The position numbers and the translations under genes are program-made. Under the pieces are notes generated by a model that made no database searches, had not been told where the DNA came from, and was given only the letters and a program-made list of their open reading frames with translations. From NCBI RefSeq assembly GCF_004000235.1, contig NZ_RCIO01000002.1:575501-639500 (forward strand): a stretch of DNA of 64,000 nucleotides. The letters run 5' to 3'. Below are positions 1 through 10,221 of the stretch, in pieces (positions within the stretch are counted from its first letter, which is position 1; every line of letters starts with the position of its first letter). The DNA comes from Mesorhizobium sp. Z1-4 (GTDB lineage: Bacteria > Pseudomonadota > Alphaproteobacteria > Rhizobiales > Rhizobiaceae).

Positions 1-1746
1 AGGTTTGAGAACCATGCCTTCTGACAGCTGATCGACAATACCGCGCTGGATTTCCTGCCAGGGTGTCTGGCTTTCGGGATACGCGTAGCCGCCTTTGGCA
101 TCGAGTTCGGCCCGGCGCTGCGCAAGCTCCTCGTCGGTGATCAGAATGTTGGCCGCGCCCTTGCGCAGGTCTATGCGCACCCGATCGCCGGTTTTCAGCA
201 GCGCCAGCCCGCCGCCGACCGCTGCCTCGGGTGAAGCGTTCAGGATGGATGGCGACCCGGAGGTTCCGGACTGTCGGCCGTCGCCGATGCAGGCCAGCGA
301 GTGGATGCCTTTCTTGAGCAGGCTCGCGGGAGGTTGCATGTTCACCACCTCCGCGGCACCCGGATAGCCGATCGGGCCCGCACCGCGCATGAAAAGGATT
401 GAGTGTTCGTCGATGCCCAGATCGGGGTCTTCAATGCGGTCATGGTAGTCTTCGGTGCCTTCGAAGACGACCGCCTTGCCCTCGAACGCATCCGGATCTT
501 GAGGATCGGAGAGATAGCGGTCGCGGAATTCCTTCGAAATCACGCTGGTCTTCATGATCGCGCTGTCGAACAGATTGCCGCGCAGGTTGATGAAGCCGGC
601 GTCACGCACCAGAGGGTCGGATAGCGGGTGGATGACGCGCGGGTCGCGGTTTGGCGCGGCTTCGCAGTTTTCGCCAATTGTCTTGCCGTTTGCCGTCAGT
701 GCTTGCGGATTTGGAAGCAGCTTTTCCTTCATGAGTTCGGCGACGACGGCCGGCACGCCACCGGCGTGATGATAGTCCTCGCCCAGATACTCGCCGGCCG
801 GCTGGAGATTGACCAGGAGCGGTACCTTGTGACCCAAGGCCTGCCAGTCATCATTGTCGAGCGCGACACCAAGATGACGCGCGATTGCATTCAGATGAAT
901 GGGCGCATTGGTGGATCCGCCGATCGCGGAATTGACCACAATCGCGTTTTCGAACGCTTCGCGGGTCATGATGTCCGAGGGTTTCAGGTCTTCATGCACC
1001 ATATCCACGATGCGCCCGCCGGTGCGGTAAGCCATCTGGCCGCGTTCGCGATATGGGGCGGGAATTGCGGCGGAGCCCGGCAGTTGCATGCCCAGCGCCT
1101 CTGCCAGGCTGTTCATGGTGGTCGCCGTACCCATCGTATTGCAGTGGCCGACCGAAGGCGCCGACGACGCGATAAGGTCGGTGTATTCATCGATATCGAT
1201 CTCGCCTGCGGCGAGCAGTTCGCGCGCCTTCCAGACGATGGTGCCCGAGCCGGTGCGTTCGCCTTCGTGCCACCCGTTCAACATGGGGCCGACCGACAGC
1301 GCGATCGCAGGCAGATTCACCGTGGCCGCCGCCATCAGAAGTGCCGGTGTGGTCTTGTCGCAGCCGATTGTGAGCACCACGCCGTCGAGCGGGTAACCGT
1401 AAAGAACCTCCACCAGCGACAGATAGGCGAGGTTGCGGTCGAGCGAGGCAGTCGGGCGCTTGCCAGTTTCCTGGATCGGATGGCAGGGAAACTCGAAGAC
1501 AAGTCCGCCGGCGGCGGTGATGCCGTCGCGCACGCGTTTGGCGAGTTCAATGTGGTGGCGGTTGCAGGGCGAGAGATCGGAGCCGGTTTGCGCGATGCCG
1601 ATTATCGGCTTGCCGCTCTGAAGCTCTTCGCGGGTTAGCCCGTAATTCAGATAACGCTCCAGGTAGAGTACCGTCATCGCGGGATTGTCCGGGTTGTCGA
1701 ACCATTGCCGCGAGCGGAGTTTCGGCTTTTCGCCCTTACCTGTCAT
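1..1746 (-). CDS. IlvD/Edd-family sugar-acid dehydratase (xylonate dehydratase-like), 3' end outside window
   Basis: Fe-S dependent dehydratase that removes water from a sugar acid to give a 2-keto-3-deoxy acid. I translated the reverse strand from the ATG at 1746: it opens with [10 protein letters not shown] and runs open to base 1 (582 codons), so about 10-15 C-terminal residues lie outside the window. The three cluster cysteines of the family are visible: C61 in SPCNRHH, C129 in GCDKTTP and C202 in GHCNTMGT. The N-terminal half resembles Caulobacter-type xylonate dehydratase (about 590 residues) more than biosynthetic dihydroxy-acid dehydratase IlvD, including WFDNPDN and [10 protein letters not shown]. 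The exact substrate (xylonate, arabinonate or another acid) cannot be fixed from sequence. An AGGTG-type ribosome site precedes the start. Confidence 0.85.
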   Translation of the reverse strand, partial: MTGKGEKPKLRSRQWFDNPDNPAMTVLYLERYLNYGLTREELQSGKPIIGIAQTGSDLSPCNRHHIELAKRVRDGITAAGGLVFEFPCHPIQETGKRPTASLDRNLAYLSLVEVLYGYPLDGVVLTIGCDKTTPALLMAAATVNLPAIALSVGPMLNGWHEGERTGSGTIVWKARELLAAGEIDIDEYTDLIASSAPSVGHCNTMGTATTMNSLAEALGMQLPGSAAIPAPYRERGQMAYRTGGRIVDMVHEDLKPSDIMTREAFENAIVVNSAIGGSTNAPIHLNAIARHLGVALDNDDWQALGHKVPLLVNLQPAGEYLGEDYHHAGGVPAVVAELMKEKLLPNPQALTANGKTIGENCEAAPNRDPRVIHPLSDPLVRDAGFINLRGNLFDSAIMKTSVISKEFRDRYLSDPQDPDAFEGKAVVFEGTEDYHDRIEDPDLGIDEHSILFMRGAGPIGYPGAAEVVNMQPPASLLKKGIHSLACIGDGRQSGTSGSPSILNASPEAAVGGGLALLKTGDRVRIDLRKGAANILITDEELAQRRAELDAKGGYAYPESQTPWQEIQRGIVDQLSEGMVLKP

Positions 1747-1916
1747 GCTAGCACCTCCCGGAGAATGATCGGTCAGTGTTAGCGGCTGGCACGCGCCCAA
1801 ATCAATCGTGCGGCTGCATTTTTGTGTGCCAGCCCGATGTGGCGCCGCAGTCCTGTTTCGGGCAGCCTTTCTATGCTAGCGCAATGCCCTTGAATGGAAG
1901 CACCCCGGGGAGCTGA

Positions 1917-3452
1917 TTGGGACCTTCAGCCTCATACGACGTATTTGTGATCGGCGGCGGCATCAATGGATGCGGCATCGCGCGCGATGCCGCCGGCCGC
2001 GGCTATTCCGTTTTCCTTGCCGAGATGAACGACCTCGGGTCGGGAACATCTTCGGCGGCGACCAAACTTATTCACGGCGGTCTGCGTTATCTGGAGCATT
2101 ACGAATTCCGGCTGGTGCGCGAAGCACTCATGGAGCGGGAGGTTCTGTGGGGCATGGCGCCGCACATTATCTGGCCGCTGCGGCTGGTCCTGCCTCATCA
2201 CAGCGGACTTCGGCCTCGGTGGCTGCTGAGGCTTGGGCTCTTCCTTTATGACTATCTCGGCGGGCGCAAGAAATTGCCGGCCACGAAGATGCTCAATCTG
2301 CGCAAGGATCCCGCAGGCGTACCGCTGAAGCCCGATTTCGTGAACGCGTTTGAATTTTCCGACTGTTGGGTCAATGACGCGCGGCTGGTCGTTCTCAACG
2401 CCCGTTCCGCCGCAGACCTCGGCGCCGATATCCGCACGCGGCATCGCGTGGTCGAGACCACCCGCGGCAATGACGGCCTCTGGTCGGTGACTATGGAGAA
2501 TTCGGTCACCGGCAAGCGGACAACCGTGTGCGCGAAGCTGCTCGTCAATGCCGCCGGGCCCTGGGTAGATGCCGTGCTTGCCGGTGCGATGGGCCGTAAC
2601 GACGTCGACAATATCCGCCTCGTTCAGGGCAGCCATATCGTCATCAAGCGAAAATTCGAGGGCGAACGTGCCTATTTTTTCCAGAACGGCGATGGTCGAA
2701 TATTTTTTGCAATTCCTTACGAAGAGGATTTTACGCTGATCGGCACCACCGATCAGGATTTCGACGACGATCCTTCGAACGCCCGTATCACCGACACGGA
2801 GATCGACTATCTTTGCAAAGGGGCGAGCGGCTACTTCCGCGAGCCGGTGACCCGCGACGACATCGTCTGGACGTATTCGGGCGTTCGACCGCTGTTCGAC
2901 GATGGTGCGTCGAAGGCGCAGGAGACGACACGCGACTACGTGCTGCGTTTTGAAGGCGGTGACGGCGCCGCACCTTTGATCAACATCTTCGGCGGCAAGC
3001 TCACGACCTACCGGCACCTCGCCGAAGAGGTGGTCGACATGTTCTCCAAAGCGATCGGAGTACGCCAGCCGGCATGGACCTCGGGGGCTGTGCTGCCCGG
3101 CGGGGATTTCGCTGCGGAAGCTTTCGATACGCTGGTCGACGGTCTTGAGCGCGAACATCCGTATCTGAGCCACCGTCATGCCCGCCGTCTCATGCGGCTC
3201 TACGGAACGCGGGCCCGGTACATATTGGGCGATGCGAGTGGGCTAGGGGATCTGGGGACGCATTTTGGCGCCGACCTCTACCAGGCTGAAGTCGACTATC
3301 TGGTCGAGAATGAATGGGCGCTGAAGGCCGAAGATGTCTTGTGGCGGCGCACGAAGCGAGGGCTTGCGGTTTCGAAGCAGGATGCACGGAAGCTCGGCGC
3401 CTATCTGCGCGCTGCGGTCAGCAAAAAGACCGGACAGGTATCCCAGAGCTGA
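1917..3452 (+). CDS. glpD: Aerobic glycerol-3-phosphate dehydrogenase
   Basis: FAD-dependent, membrane-associated enzyme oxidising sn-glycerol 3-phosphate to dihydroxyacetone phosphate and passing electrons to quinone. The N-terminus has the FAD Rossmann motif VIGGGINGCGIARDAAGRG, followed by GTSSAATKLIHGGLRYLE, a family signature. Length is 511 residues, as usual. The start is a TTG with GGGGAG five bases upstream; the nearby ATG at 1894 is in another frame. It is 30 bp upstream of glpK on the same strand, so the pair forms a glycerol catabolic operon. Confidence 0.95.
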   Translation: MGPSASYDVFVIGGGINGCGIARDAAGRGYSVFLAEMNDLGSGTSSAATKLIHGGLRYLEHYEFRLVREALMEREVLWGMAPHIIWPLRLVLPHHSGLRPRWLLRLGLFLYDYLGGRKKLPATKMLNLRKDPAGVPLKPDFVNAFEFSDCWVNDARLVVLNARSAADLGADIRTRHRVVETTRGNDGLWSVTMENSVTGKRTTVCAKLLVNAAGPWVDAVLAGAMGRNDVDNIRLVQGSHIVIKRKFEGERAYFFQNGDGRIFFAIPYEEDFTLIGTTDQDFDDDPSNARITDTEIDYLCKGASGYFREPVTRDDIVWTYSGVRPLFDDGASKAQETTRDYVLRFEGGDGAAPLINIFGGKLTTYRHLAEEVVDMFSKAIGVRQPAWTSGAVLPGGDFAAEAFDTLVDGLEREHPYLSHRHARRLMRLYGTRARYILGDASGLGDLGTHFGADLYQAEVDYLVENEWALKAEDVLWRRTKRGLAVSKQDARKLGAYLRAAVSKKTGQVSQS

Positions 3453-3482
3453 GCGGCGGACGTCGACAACAAGGAGAGCGAT

Positions 3483-4979
3483 ATGGCACGCGAATATGTG
3501 CTGGCGATCGACCAGGGCACGACGTCGAGCCGGGCGATCATCTTCGACGAGAAAATGAAAGTCGTCGCCACGGGCCAGAAGGAGTTTCCGCAGCATTTTC
3601 CTGCGTCCGGCTGGGTCGAGCACAACCCCGACGAAATCTGGAAGAGCGTCGTATCGACCATTCGCGCAGCGCTGCGCAAGGCCAAGCTGGATGCGCGGGA
3701 TATCGCTGCGATCGGCATCACCAACCAGCGCGAGACCGTCGTCATCTGGGATCGCGAGACAGGCAAGCCGATCCACAATGCGATCGTGTGGCAGGACAGG
3801 CGCACCGCGCCTCTTTGCGCGAAGCTCAGGAAGAAAGGGCTTGAGCCGACGTTCTCGAAGAAGACCGGGCTGCTGCTCGATCCCTATTTTTCAGGCACCA
3901 AGATCGCCTGGCTGCTCGACAATGTGAGGGGCGCGCGGGGGCTTGCACGCAAAGGTGCCCTTGTTGCCGGCACGATCGACACTTTTCTGATCTGGCGACT
4001 TACCGGCGGCAAGTCGCACGCGACCGATGCCACCAATGCCTCCCGCACACTGCTCTACAACATCGCCAAAGGACAGTGGGATGAGGAACTGTTGAACATC
4101 CTTGACGTTCCGCCTCAACTGATGGCCGACGTGAAGGACTGCGCCGCCGATTTCGGGGTCACCGAGAAGAAGCTCTTCGGAGCCGAAATCCCAATTCTCG
4201 GCGTGGCCGGCGACCAGCATGCGGCGACGATCGGGCAGGCCTGTTTCGAGCCGGGCACGATGAAATCAACCTATGGCACGGGCTGTTTCGCGGTTCTCAA
4301 TACCGGAGACAAAATGGTGCGATCCAGGAACCGCCTGCTGACCACAATCGCGTATCAGTTCGACGGCAAGGCAACCTACGCGCTCGAAGGATCGATTTTC
4401 ATTGCGGGTGCCGCCGTTCAATGGCTGCGCGACGGGCTGAAGGTTGTGCGCCGAGCCGCCGACACCGGTGCCATGGCGGCGAAAGCCGATCCAACGCAGC
4501 AGGTTTATCTGGTTCCGGCCTTCGTCGGTCTCGGTGCGCCGCATTGGGATGCGGATGCGCGGGGCGCTGTTTTCGGCCTCACACGAAACTCCGGGCCGAA
4601 CGAATTTGCCAGGGCGGCGCTGGAAAGCGTCGTTTTTCAAACGCACGACCTGCTTGAGGCAATGCGCAAGGACTGGCCGGGCGGCCGCGACGCGACGGTT
4701 CTGCGCGTCGATGGCGGCATGGTCGCATCCGACTGGACGATGCAGCGCCTCGCCGACATTCTGGACGCTCCCGTGGACCGGCCGAAAATACTCGAAACCA
4801 CCGCGCTGGGTGCGGCCTGGCTCGCCGGTTCGCGGGCCGGCCTATGGCCCGGGCAGCAGGAGTTTGCAAGAAAATGGGCGCTCGACCGCAAGTTCAACTC
4901 CAGCATGGATGTGGATGAGCGCAAGCACCTCATCAGAGGCTGGAAAGACGCCGTGCGAAGAACATTGAGCGACAACTAG
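3483..4979 (+). CDS. glpK: Glycerol kinase
   Basis: ATP-dependent phosphorylation of glycerol to glycerol 3-phosphate, the substrate of the upstream GlpD. FGGY-family sugar kinase of 498 residues. The ATPase-fold phosphate loop [15 protein letters not shown] is at residues 8-22, the glycerol-binding segment [16 protein letters not shown] follows, and the second lobe carries [10 protein letters not shown] and [15 protein letters not shown] lies just before the ATG at 3483. No glpF or glycerol ABC transporter gene is next to it here, so uptake must be encoded elsewhere. Confidence 0.96.
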   Translation: MAREYVLAIDQGTTSSRAIIFDEKMKVVATGQKEFPQHFPASGWVEHNPDEIWKSVVSTIRAALRKAKLDARDIAAIGITNQRETVVIWDRETGKPIHNAIVWQDRRTAPLCAKLRKKGLEPTFSKKTGLLLDPYFSGTKIAWLLDNVRGARGLARKGALVAGTIDTFLIWRLTGGKSHATDATNASRTLLYNIAKGQWDEELLNILDVPPQLMADVKDCAADFGVTEKKLFGAEIPILGVAGDQHAATIGQACFEPGTMKSTYGTGCFAVLNTGDKMVRSRNRLLTTIAYQFDGKATYALEGSIFIAGAAVQWLRDGLKVVRRAADTGAMAAKADPTQQVYLVPAFVGLGAPHWDADARGAVFGLTRNSGPNEFARAALESVVFQTHDLLEAMRKDWPGGRDATVLRVDGGMVASDWTMQRLADILDAPVDRPKILETTALGAAWLAGSRAGLWPGQQEFARKWALDRKFNSSMDVDERKHLIRGWKDAVRRTLSDN

Positions 4980-5089
4980 GCCCAGCGTTACCCGGTTGTT
5001 CTGGATCAATGGCTTGCACACAACTCGCATTAGATTGCGCCAGTTGATACTCTGAGGACCGAATCCGGTCGGCGAGGCGATCCAGGCAG

Positions 5090-5827
5090 ATGGCACAGGC
5101 GCAGAAGCGGGACGAGCCCCGTTCTGAGACGGTTTTCCAGGTCAGGGACCTTTCCAAGGTCTATCAGATGGGCGAGGTGCAGGTGCATGCGCTGCGATCG
5201 GTCAATGCCGAGTTGCGGTCAGGCGAACTGCTCGTGCTGCTCGGAGCATCGGGCAGCGGAAAAAGCACCTTTCTCAACATTCTCGGCGGCCTCGATGTGC
5301 CGACCAGCGGCAACGTCCGTTACCGCGAGCACGACCTCACAAAGGCCGACGAGCGCAAACTGACGCGCTACCGTCGCGAAAGCGTGGGGTTCGTGTTCCA
5401 GTTCTACAACCTGATCCCAAGCCTGACCGCGCGCGAGAACGTGGCGCTGGTTACCGACATTTCACCACACCCCATGAACACGGACGAAGCACTCGCACTG
5501 GTGGGACTCGAGGCACGGGCCGACCATTTTCCGTCGCAGCTTTCAGGCGGGGAGCAGCAGCGCGTTGCGATTGCCCGAGCTGTGGCAAAGCGCCCGGACG
5601 TGCTTCTGTGTGACGAGCCTACCGGCGCGCTCGACCTGGAAACCGGCAAGCTCGTGCTCAACGTGCTTCAACAAGTGAACAGCGAGGTGGGCACTACGAC
5701 GGCGATCATCACCCACAACGCAGCCATTGCCGCCATGGGCGACCGGGTCATTCGCATGAGCAGCGGCGAGATCGTCGAGGAGAGGTCGAATGCCAGCCGT
5801 GCCTCCGTCGACGAGATCGAGTGGTAG
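5090..5827 (+). CDS. ABC transporter ATP-binding protein (MacB/LolD type)
   Basis: Nucleotide-binding subunit of an ABC export or extrusion complex. The Walker A motif GASGSGKST lies near residue 55, the signature [14 protein letters not shown] near 150, and Walker [12 protein letters not shown] near 170. The 245-residue length and the [16 protein letters not shown] segment are typical of the MacB/LolD/DevA branch. It is followed 15 bp later by an FtsX-type permease and then by an HlyD-type adaptor, all on the same strand, so these three make one transporter. Substrate unknown. Confidence 0.9.
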   Translation: MAQAQKRDEPRSETVFQVRDLSKVYQMGEVQVHALRSVNAELRSGELLVLLGASGSGKSTFLNILGGLDVPTSGNVRYREHDLTKADERKLTRYRRESVGFVFQFYNLIPSLTARENVALVTDISPHPMNTDEALALVGLEARADHFPSQLSGGEQQRVAIARAVAKRPDVLLCDEPTGALDLETGKLVLNVLQQVNSEVGTTTAIITHNAAIAAMGDRVIRMSSGEIVEERSNASRASVDEIEW

Positions 5828-5842
5828 GCGAGCACAGGGCCA

Positions 5843-8206
5843 ATGCGCGCGATCAACCGGAAGCTGCTGCGCGAAATCTGGAAGCATCGCGGCCAGATGC
5901 TGTCGATAGCCGCACTTGTTGCGGTTGGCGTGATGACGGTGCTGACCTTGCGCGGCTCCTATGAGTCGCTCGCCTTGTCGCGCGACCTCTATTATCGCGA
6001 CGCCCGTTTCCCGCAGATATGGGCACAGCTGAAGCGGGCGCCGGAGCGGCTGCGACGCGATATCGAGAACATTCCAGGCGTGGCCGCAGTCGAAACGCGT
6101 GTGACGCTGACCGCGACACTCGACATGCCCGATCTCGATGTTCCCGCCCTTGGCCGTTTCGTTTCCATTCCCGACCGGCGCACGCCGATGCTCGGCGACA
6201 TACACATCAAATCCGGCCGCTACATCTCGGCACGCCACCGCACCGAGGTGCTGGTCAGCGACAAGTTCGCGAAGGCCAACCGGCTGCACTTCGGCGATAC
6301 TTTCAAAGCCATCATCAATGGCAGCCAGCGCGACCTTGCCGTCGTCGGGACGGCGATCTCGCCCGAACACGCCTATCCGGTCCCGCCGGGATCAATCTTT
6401 CCGGAAGACCACCGCTACGGCATCGTCTGGATGAGCCGGACCGTGCTGGCATCCGCGCATGACATGGAAGGTGCCTTCAACGAGGTTGTGCTTTCGCTGG
6501 CGCCGGGTGTTCGCCACGAAATGGTGATCGAGCGGCTGGACAGGCTGCTCGAACCATATGGCGGGCTTGGCGCTTACGGGCGAGCTGACCAGCCGTCGCA
6601 TCTGATCCTGAACAACGAACTGGAATCCAACCGGACGATGGGAACCGTTATTCCGGCCGTGTTCCTTGGTATCGCCGCCTTTTTGCTGAACCTGGTCCTT
6701 GGGCGCATGATTTCGATTCAGCGCACCGAGATCGCGGTGCTGAAGGCGTTTGGCTACTCCAATGCCGAGGTTGGGGGGCATTTCTTCCGCTTCGCCATGG
6801 CCGCTGTCCTGGCCGGTGCCGCAATCGGCGTTGGTGCCGGGGTGTGGCTCGGACGCGCCATGATCGACTTATACGGGGTCTATTTCGACTTTCCGCGGCT
6901 GCGCTACGAGCTGAGCTGGTCACTCGTCATCGTTGCGGCGGGCGTGAGTATGGCCGCTGCCGCGGCCGGTGCGCTGGGGGCCGTGCGCCGCGCGGTTTCG
7001 TTGCCGCCGGCAGAAGCGATGCGGCCCGAACCGCCCGCGACTTTCCGTGCCGGACTGTTCGAGCGACTGGGGCTGGGCCGGATGCTGCCTGCGGCCGGCC
7101 GAATGATCCTGCGCAACATGGAACGGCAGCCGATGCGCGGCGTCGTTTCCACGATCGGGATTTCATTTGCGGTCGCCATTCTGGTTATCGGCATGTTCAT
7201 GTTCGACGGTGTTGCCTACATGATGGATATCCAGTTCCGTGTGGCGCAACGCGAAGACCTCGCACTCAGTTTCAGCCGACCCGTTTCCGAGAAAGCGCGC
7301 TACGATCTGGCGCATCTGGACGGCGTGACCAGGGTCGAACCGTATCGCGTCGTGCCGGTGCGCCTGCGTTCCGGCCATATCGACAAGGAACTGGCGATCA
7401 CCGGACTGGAGCAGGGTTCCAAACTTCGCCAGATCGTGACAACCGGCGGCGGTCGCCAGCCCCTGCCGCCCGAAGGACTGATGGTGAGTGAAATCCTCGC
7501 CGGGCAACTCGGCCTTGCCGCGGGCGACGGCGTCGATGTCGAGATGCTGGAAGGGAAGCGGCACACCGCCCGTATCCCCGTTGCGGGTGTCGTAGAGGAT
7601 TTTGTCGGCGTTGCCGCCTACATGGATATCGATGCGCTTCAGCGGCTGACGGGCGGGCCTCGGACCATCACCGGAGCATATCTTTCTGTCGACGAAGAGG
7701 AGCGGGCGGCGCTCAACAAACGCCTGAAGAGCCTCCCGGGCGTCTCAGGCGTCGTGTCGCCCGGCGAAACGCTGGCTTCGTTCGAAAAGCAGATGGCCGA
7801 TCAGCTCTTCATCTCGGTTTTTTTCATTCTCGGTTTCTCCAGCGTGATCGCCGTTGCCGTCATCTACAACGGAGCGCGGGTTGCGTTGTCGGAACGCGGC
7901 CGCGAGCTGGCCAGCCTTCGCGTGCTCGGTTTCACCCGCACGGAAGTTGCGGTGCTGCTGCTCGGAGAGCAGGGCGTTACCACGCTGGCGGCGATACCGC
8001 TCGGCTGGCTACTGGGCTACTGGATGGCGGCAGGCGTTGTGGCCGGATTGCAATCCGAAACCTACCGAATTCCGCTGGTCGTCAGCACGACGACCTATTT
8101 CTGGGCGGCGGTCATCACGATCGCTGCCGCGCTCGCCAGCGGCTGGATCGTGCGCCGCCGGCTTGACAGCATGGACCTTGTCGAGGTCCTCAAGACGAGA
8201 GAATAG
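5843..8206 (+). CDS. FtsX-type ABC transporter permease
   Basis: Inner-membrane permease, 787 residues. An N-terminal membrane segment (about residues 18-40, [17 protein letters not shown]) is followed by a large periplasmic MacB-like domain, and then FtsX-type membrane blocks near 275-390, 425-460 and 655-780. The double-FtsX layout (two periplasmic domains, about eight membrane passes) resembles DevC/YbbP-like permeases. It starts 15 bp after the ATPase gene and ends 11 bp before the membrane-fusion gene. The partner set suggests export of a small hydrophobic molecule or lipid, but nothing in the sequence identifies the substrate. Confidence 0.85.
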   Translation: MRAINRKLLREIWKHRGQMLSIAALVAVGVMTVLTLRGSYESLALSRDLYYRDARFPQIWAQLKRAPERLRRDIENIPGVAAVETRVTLTATLDMPDLDVPALGRFVSIPDRRTPMLGDIHIKSGRYISARHRTEVLVSDKFAKANRLHFGDTFKAIINGSQRDLAVVGTAISPEHAYPVPPGSIFPEDHRYGIVWMSRTVLASAHDMEGAFNEVVLSLAPGVRHEMVIERLDRLLEPYGGLGAYGRADQPSHLILNNELESNRTMGTVIPAVFLGIAAFLLNLVLGRMISIQRTEIAVLKAFGYSNAEVGGHFFRFAMAAVLAGAAIGVGAGVWLGRAMIDLYGVYFDFPRLRYELSWSLVIVAAGVSMAAAAAGALGAVRRAVSLPPAEAMRPEPPATFRAGLFERLGLGRMLPAAGRMILRNMERQPMRGVVSTIGISFAVAILVIGMFMFDGVAYMMDIQFRVAQREDLALSFSRPVSEKARYDLAHLDGVTRVEPYRVVPVRLRSGHIDKELAITGLEQGSKLRQIVTTGGGRQPLPPEGLMVSEILAGQLGLAAGDGVDVEMLEGKRHTARIPVAGVVEDFVGVAAYMDIDALQRLTGGPRTITGAYLSVDEEERAALNKRLKSLPGVSGVVSPGETLASFEKQMADQLFISVFFILGFSSVIAVAVIYNGARVALSERGRELASLRVLGFTRTEVAVLLLGEQGVTTLAAIPLGWLLGYWMAAGVVAGLQSETYRIPLVVSTTTYFWAAVITIAAALASGWIVRRRLDSMDLVEVLKTRE

Positions 8207-8217
8207 GTGCCTGGCCG

Positions 8218-9399
8218 ATGAAAAGATTAAGCCGTTGGCTGTTTTTGGGAATTGGCGGCATCGCCATCGCCGGTGCCGCGTTGTGGCTGGTCTCCAGCGA
8301 TCGTGGGGTGGAGGTCGAAACCGGCGCGGTTGCCAGGCAGGCCCTGGACGTCGCAATCGTGGAAGAAGGGCGCACGCGGGTGCGCAGCCGCTATGTCGTT
8401 GCCGCACCGGTGGCGGGGCGGCTGGCGCGGATTGCCCTGACCGAAGGGGATACGGTTATTGACGGGGCTCCGGTCGCTTATGTGTATCCGGTGCCCGAAG
8501 ACCCGAGAAAACTGAAAATCCTGCAGGCGCAGGCTGAAGCGGCGGCGGCTCGCAGGGCCGAGGCGATTTCGCGGGTGGCCGAAGCGCGGGCCCGGGCCGA
8601 GCAGGCCGAGCGCGAAGCCGAACGAAGCGCAGCGCTGGCGGAATCGGCCACCGTAAGCCGGACCATTCTTGAGCGTGACCAGCTGGCGCTCGCGACGGCT
8701 CTCCAGCAACTCGCCTCGGCTCAGGCGACTTTGCGCGCCGCAGAAGCCGAGTTGTCGGCCGCCGAGGCAGCGCTGTCCGGTGCCAATCCCGACGAAGGCG
8801 TCGGCGAGCCGGCCGTGGTTACGGCACCCAATGCCGGGCGTGTCCTGCGGGTGGTCGAAAAGAACGACCGTATCGTTCAGGCCGGTACGCCTCTGATCGA
8901 GATCGGCGACGTGGAAGCACTTGAGGTTGTCGTTGACGTCCTTTCGGAGGATGCCGTGCGTATCAGGGAGGGCAATATCGCGCGGATCGACGATTGGGGC
9001 GGGGAGGGGACGCTCGAGGGAAGGGTGCGAATGATCGAGCCTGACGCCTTCACGCAGATTTCCGCACTCGGCGTTCAGGAACAGCGGGTCAACGTGATTG
9101 TGGCACTGGTCGACGCGCCCGAGGGACTGGGTTCGGGATATGGCGTCAAGGCTAGCCTGGTGGTGTGGTCCAGCGACGATGTTGTGACCGTGCCGACCAG
9201 CGCGCTCTTCCGGCGACGCGGTGTGTGGCAGGTGTTTGCCGTGCACGACGGGAAGGCAGAGTTGCGCGAAGTCGAGATCGGCCACCGGTCCGTGGAGCGC
9301 GCGCAGGTGCTTTCAGGCCTTGCCGAGGGCGACGCAGTAATCCTGTTTCCGACAGATCAGATCGGAGACGGGGTAAAGGTGGCAGCGACGCCGGAATAG
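8218..9399 (+). CDS. HlyD-family periplasmic adaptor (membrane fusion protein)
   Basis: Periplasmic adaptor, 393 residues. It has one N-terminal membrane anchor (LFLGIGGIAIAGAALWLV, about residues 8-26), a biotinyl-lipoyl-like half (VAAPVAGRLARIALTEGDTV), an Ala/Glu-rich coiled coil at about 100-190, then the second lipoyl half (VTAPNAGRVLRVVEKNDRI) and a beta-barrel region. It is the last gene of the ABC operon. Its stop codon lies only 5 bp before the left attachment repeat of the genomic island, so the island sits directly downstream of this operon without breaking it. No outer-membrane TolC-like gene is adjacent. Confidence 0.88.
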   Translation: MKRLSRWLFLGIGGIAIAGAALWLVSSDRGVEVETGAVARQALDVAIVEEGRTRVRSRYVVAAPVAGRLARIALTEGDTVIDGAPVAYVYPVPEDPRKLKILQAQAEAAAARRAEAISRVAEARARAEQAEREAERSAALAESATVSRTILERDQLALATALQQLASAQATLRAAEAELSAAEAALSGANPDEGVGEPAVVTAPNAGRVLRVVEKNDRIVQAGTPLIEIGDVEALEVVVDVLSEDAVRIREGNIARIDDWGGEGTLEGRVRMIEPDAFTQISALGVQEQRVNVIVALVDAPEGLGSGYGVKASLVVWSSDDVVTVPTSALFRRRGVWQVFAVHDGKAELREVEIGHRSVERAQVLSGLAEGDAVILFPTDQIGDGVKVAATPE

Positions 9400-9404
9400 C
9401 GATG

Positions 9405-9456
9405 TTTGGATGGTGGGCGTGACAGGGATTGAACCTGTGACCCCTACGATGTCAAC
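9405..9456. repeat. Left attachment repeat (tRNA-Val 3' fragment)
   Basis: 52 bp identical to 22052-22103. It contains the last 46 nt of tRNA-Val including CCA, read on the minus strand, but the 5' half of the tRNA is absent, so this copy is not a functional tRNA. It marks the outer left edge of the island. Confidence 0.93.
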
Positions 9457-9573
9457 AAAGCTCGTTTTGCAAAACATCTGTATTTTATATAGTAATAACA
9501 GAGGCTTAGTTGACGCTTGGCTTGTGCAAAATAGCCCATATGTATCTCAATTGTAGCTGAGTTGGTTGCTGGG

Positions 9574-9593
9574 TTGGCAACATTTGGCAACAG
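9574..9593 (+). repeat. Candidate integrase arm-type site, left end
   Basis: TTGGCAACATTTGGCAACAG contains TGGCAACA twice with an 11-bp period. The same 20-mer with two differences occurs at 21968-21987, near the right end. Tandem short repeats near both attachment sites are typical of arm-type binding sites of tyrosine integrases. A 12-bp palindrome GTTTTGCAAAAC also lies at 9464-9475, just inside the core repeat. Confidence 0.6.
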
Positions 9594-9635
9594 TCGTGGT
9601 GAGCATCGAGCACCTGCAGGGGGACTGTTGTTCGA

Positions 9636-9655
9636 TGGTAAACCCGGGTTTACCA
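9636..9655. repeat. Island palindrome, copy 1
   Basis: Perfect 20-bp palindrome TGGTAAACCCGGGTTTACCA. It shares the 13-mer AAACCCGGGTTTA with copies at 11661 and 14408. It lies 14 bp past the stop codon of the minus-strand gene 9670-10098. There is no loop and no T-tract, so it is unlikely to be a simple terminator. Confidence 0.75.
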
Positions 9656-9669
9656 GATGTCGGCTTACA

Positions 9670-10098
9670 TCAATAGGACGCTTCGCCCACACGCTTGAAG
9701 AACAACACCAGGCTGGCACCTTCTGGATAGGCGACCATCGTTCGCGTCGAAAATCCTTCGATGTGTTCGCAGCTGCCAACGCCGATCTTGCCAACGAGAT
9801 TGCCGTCGCCCTGCCACACAATTCTGGCCGATCCGCCACCGAGGTCGCTCTGGCTTAATACGCAAAACGAATACTCGATCTTCAAGCTTGAGTTTGAGCC
9901 AGGGCCCTTGCGGTGGACAATGGGGACTGGCTTGTCTTTGGTCGCCCCGTCGAGGCTGCGAAACGACCAGCCTCCTTGTATCAGGCTCATGGCGAGTTCA
10001 TCGTAACTGCCGGGCAAAGCTCCTCCTGGACCATTCGCCCCCGCAGTTGATCCCAACGACAGGGTCGCTAGCGCCGATAGCAGCATCTTGAATTTCAC
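9670..10098 (-). CDS. Small secreted hypothetical protein
   Basis: 142 residues from a GTG start. The N-terminus MKFKMLLSALATLSLGSTAGA is a clear Sec signal peptide; the mature part is about 120 residues with two cysteines (near residues 79 and 109) that could form a disulfide. I do not recognise the family. It is the leftmost gene of the island and points toward the left attachment site, divergent from the 462-residue gene at 10222. The ribosome site is poor (AAGGACCAGG upstream). It is likely real because of the signal peptide and its position between island landmarks, but the function is unknown. Confidence 0.6.
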   Translation of the reverse strand: MKFKMLLSALATLSLGSTAGANGPGGALPGSYDELAMSLIQGGWSFRSLDGATKDKPVPIVHRKGPGSNSSLKIEYSFCVLSQSDLGGGSARIVWQGDGNLVGKIGVGSCEHIEGFSTRTMVAYPEGASLVLFFKRVGEASY

Positions 10099-10221
10099 TT
10101 GCCTGGTCCTTCAAAACGATCCGCTAAATCAGGGTGCGTTCGTCGATTTCGCTTGCCATCCACCGCAATTTCGCCGCCGATGTTAGCCGCGTGCGAATGG
10201 CCCTACACAGTATACCCTAAT

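Noticed and set aside
628..1638. Plus-strand open frame of 336 codons
   Set aside because: It is the antisense shadow of the dehydratase gene on the minus strand, whose translation has clear Fe-S cysteine motifs; the plus-strand product is low-complexity and matches nothing.
9405..9456. A second tRNA-Val gene at the left end
   Set aside because: Only the 3' part of the tRNA is present; the sequence beyond the anticodon loop cannot form the D-arm or acceptor stem.
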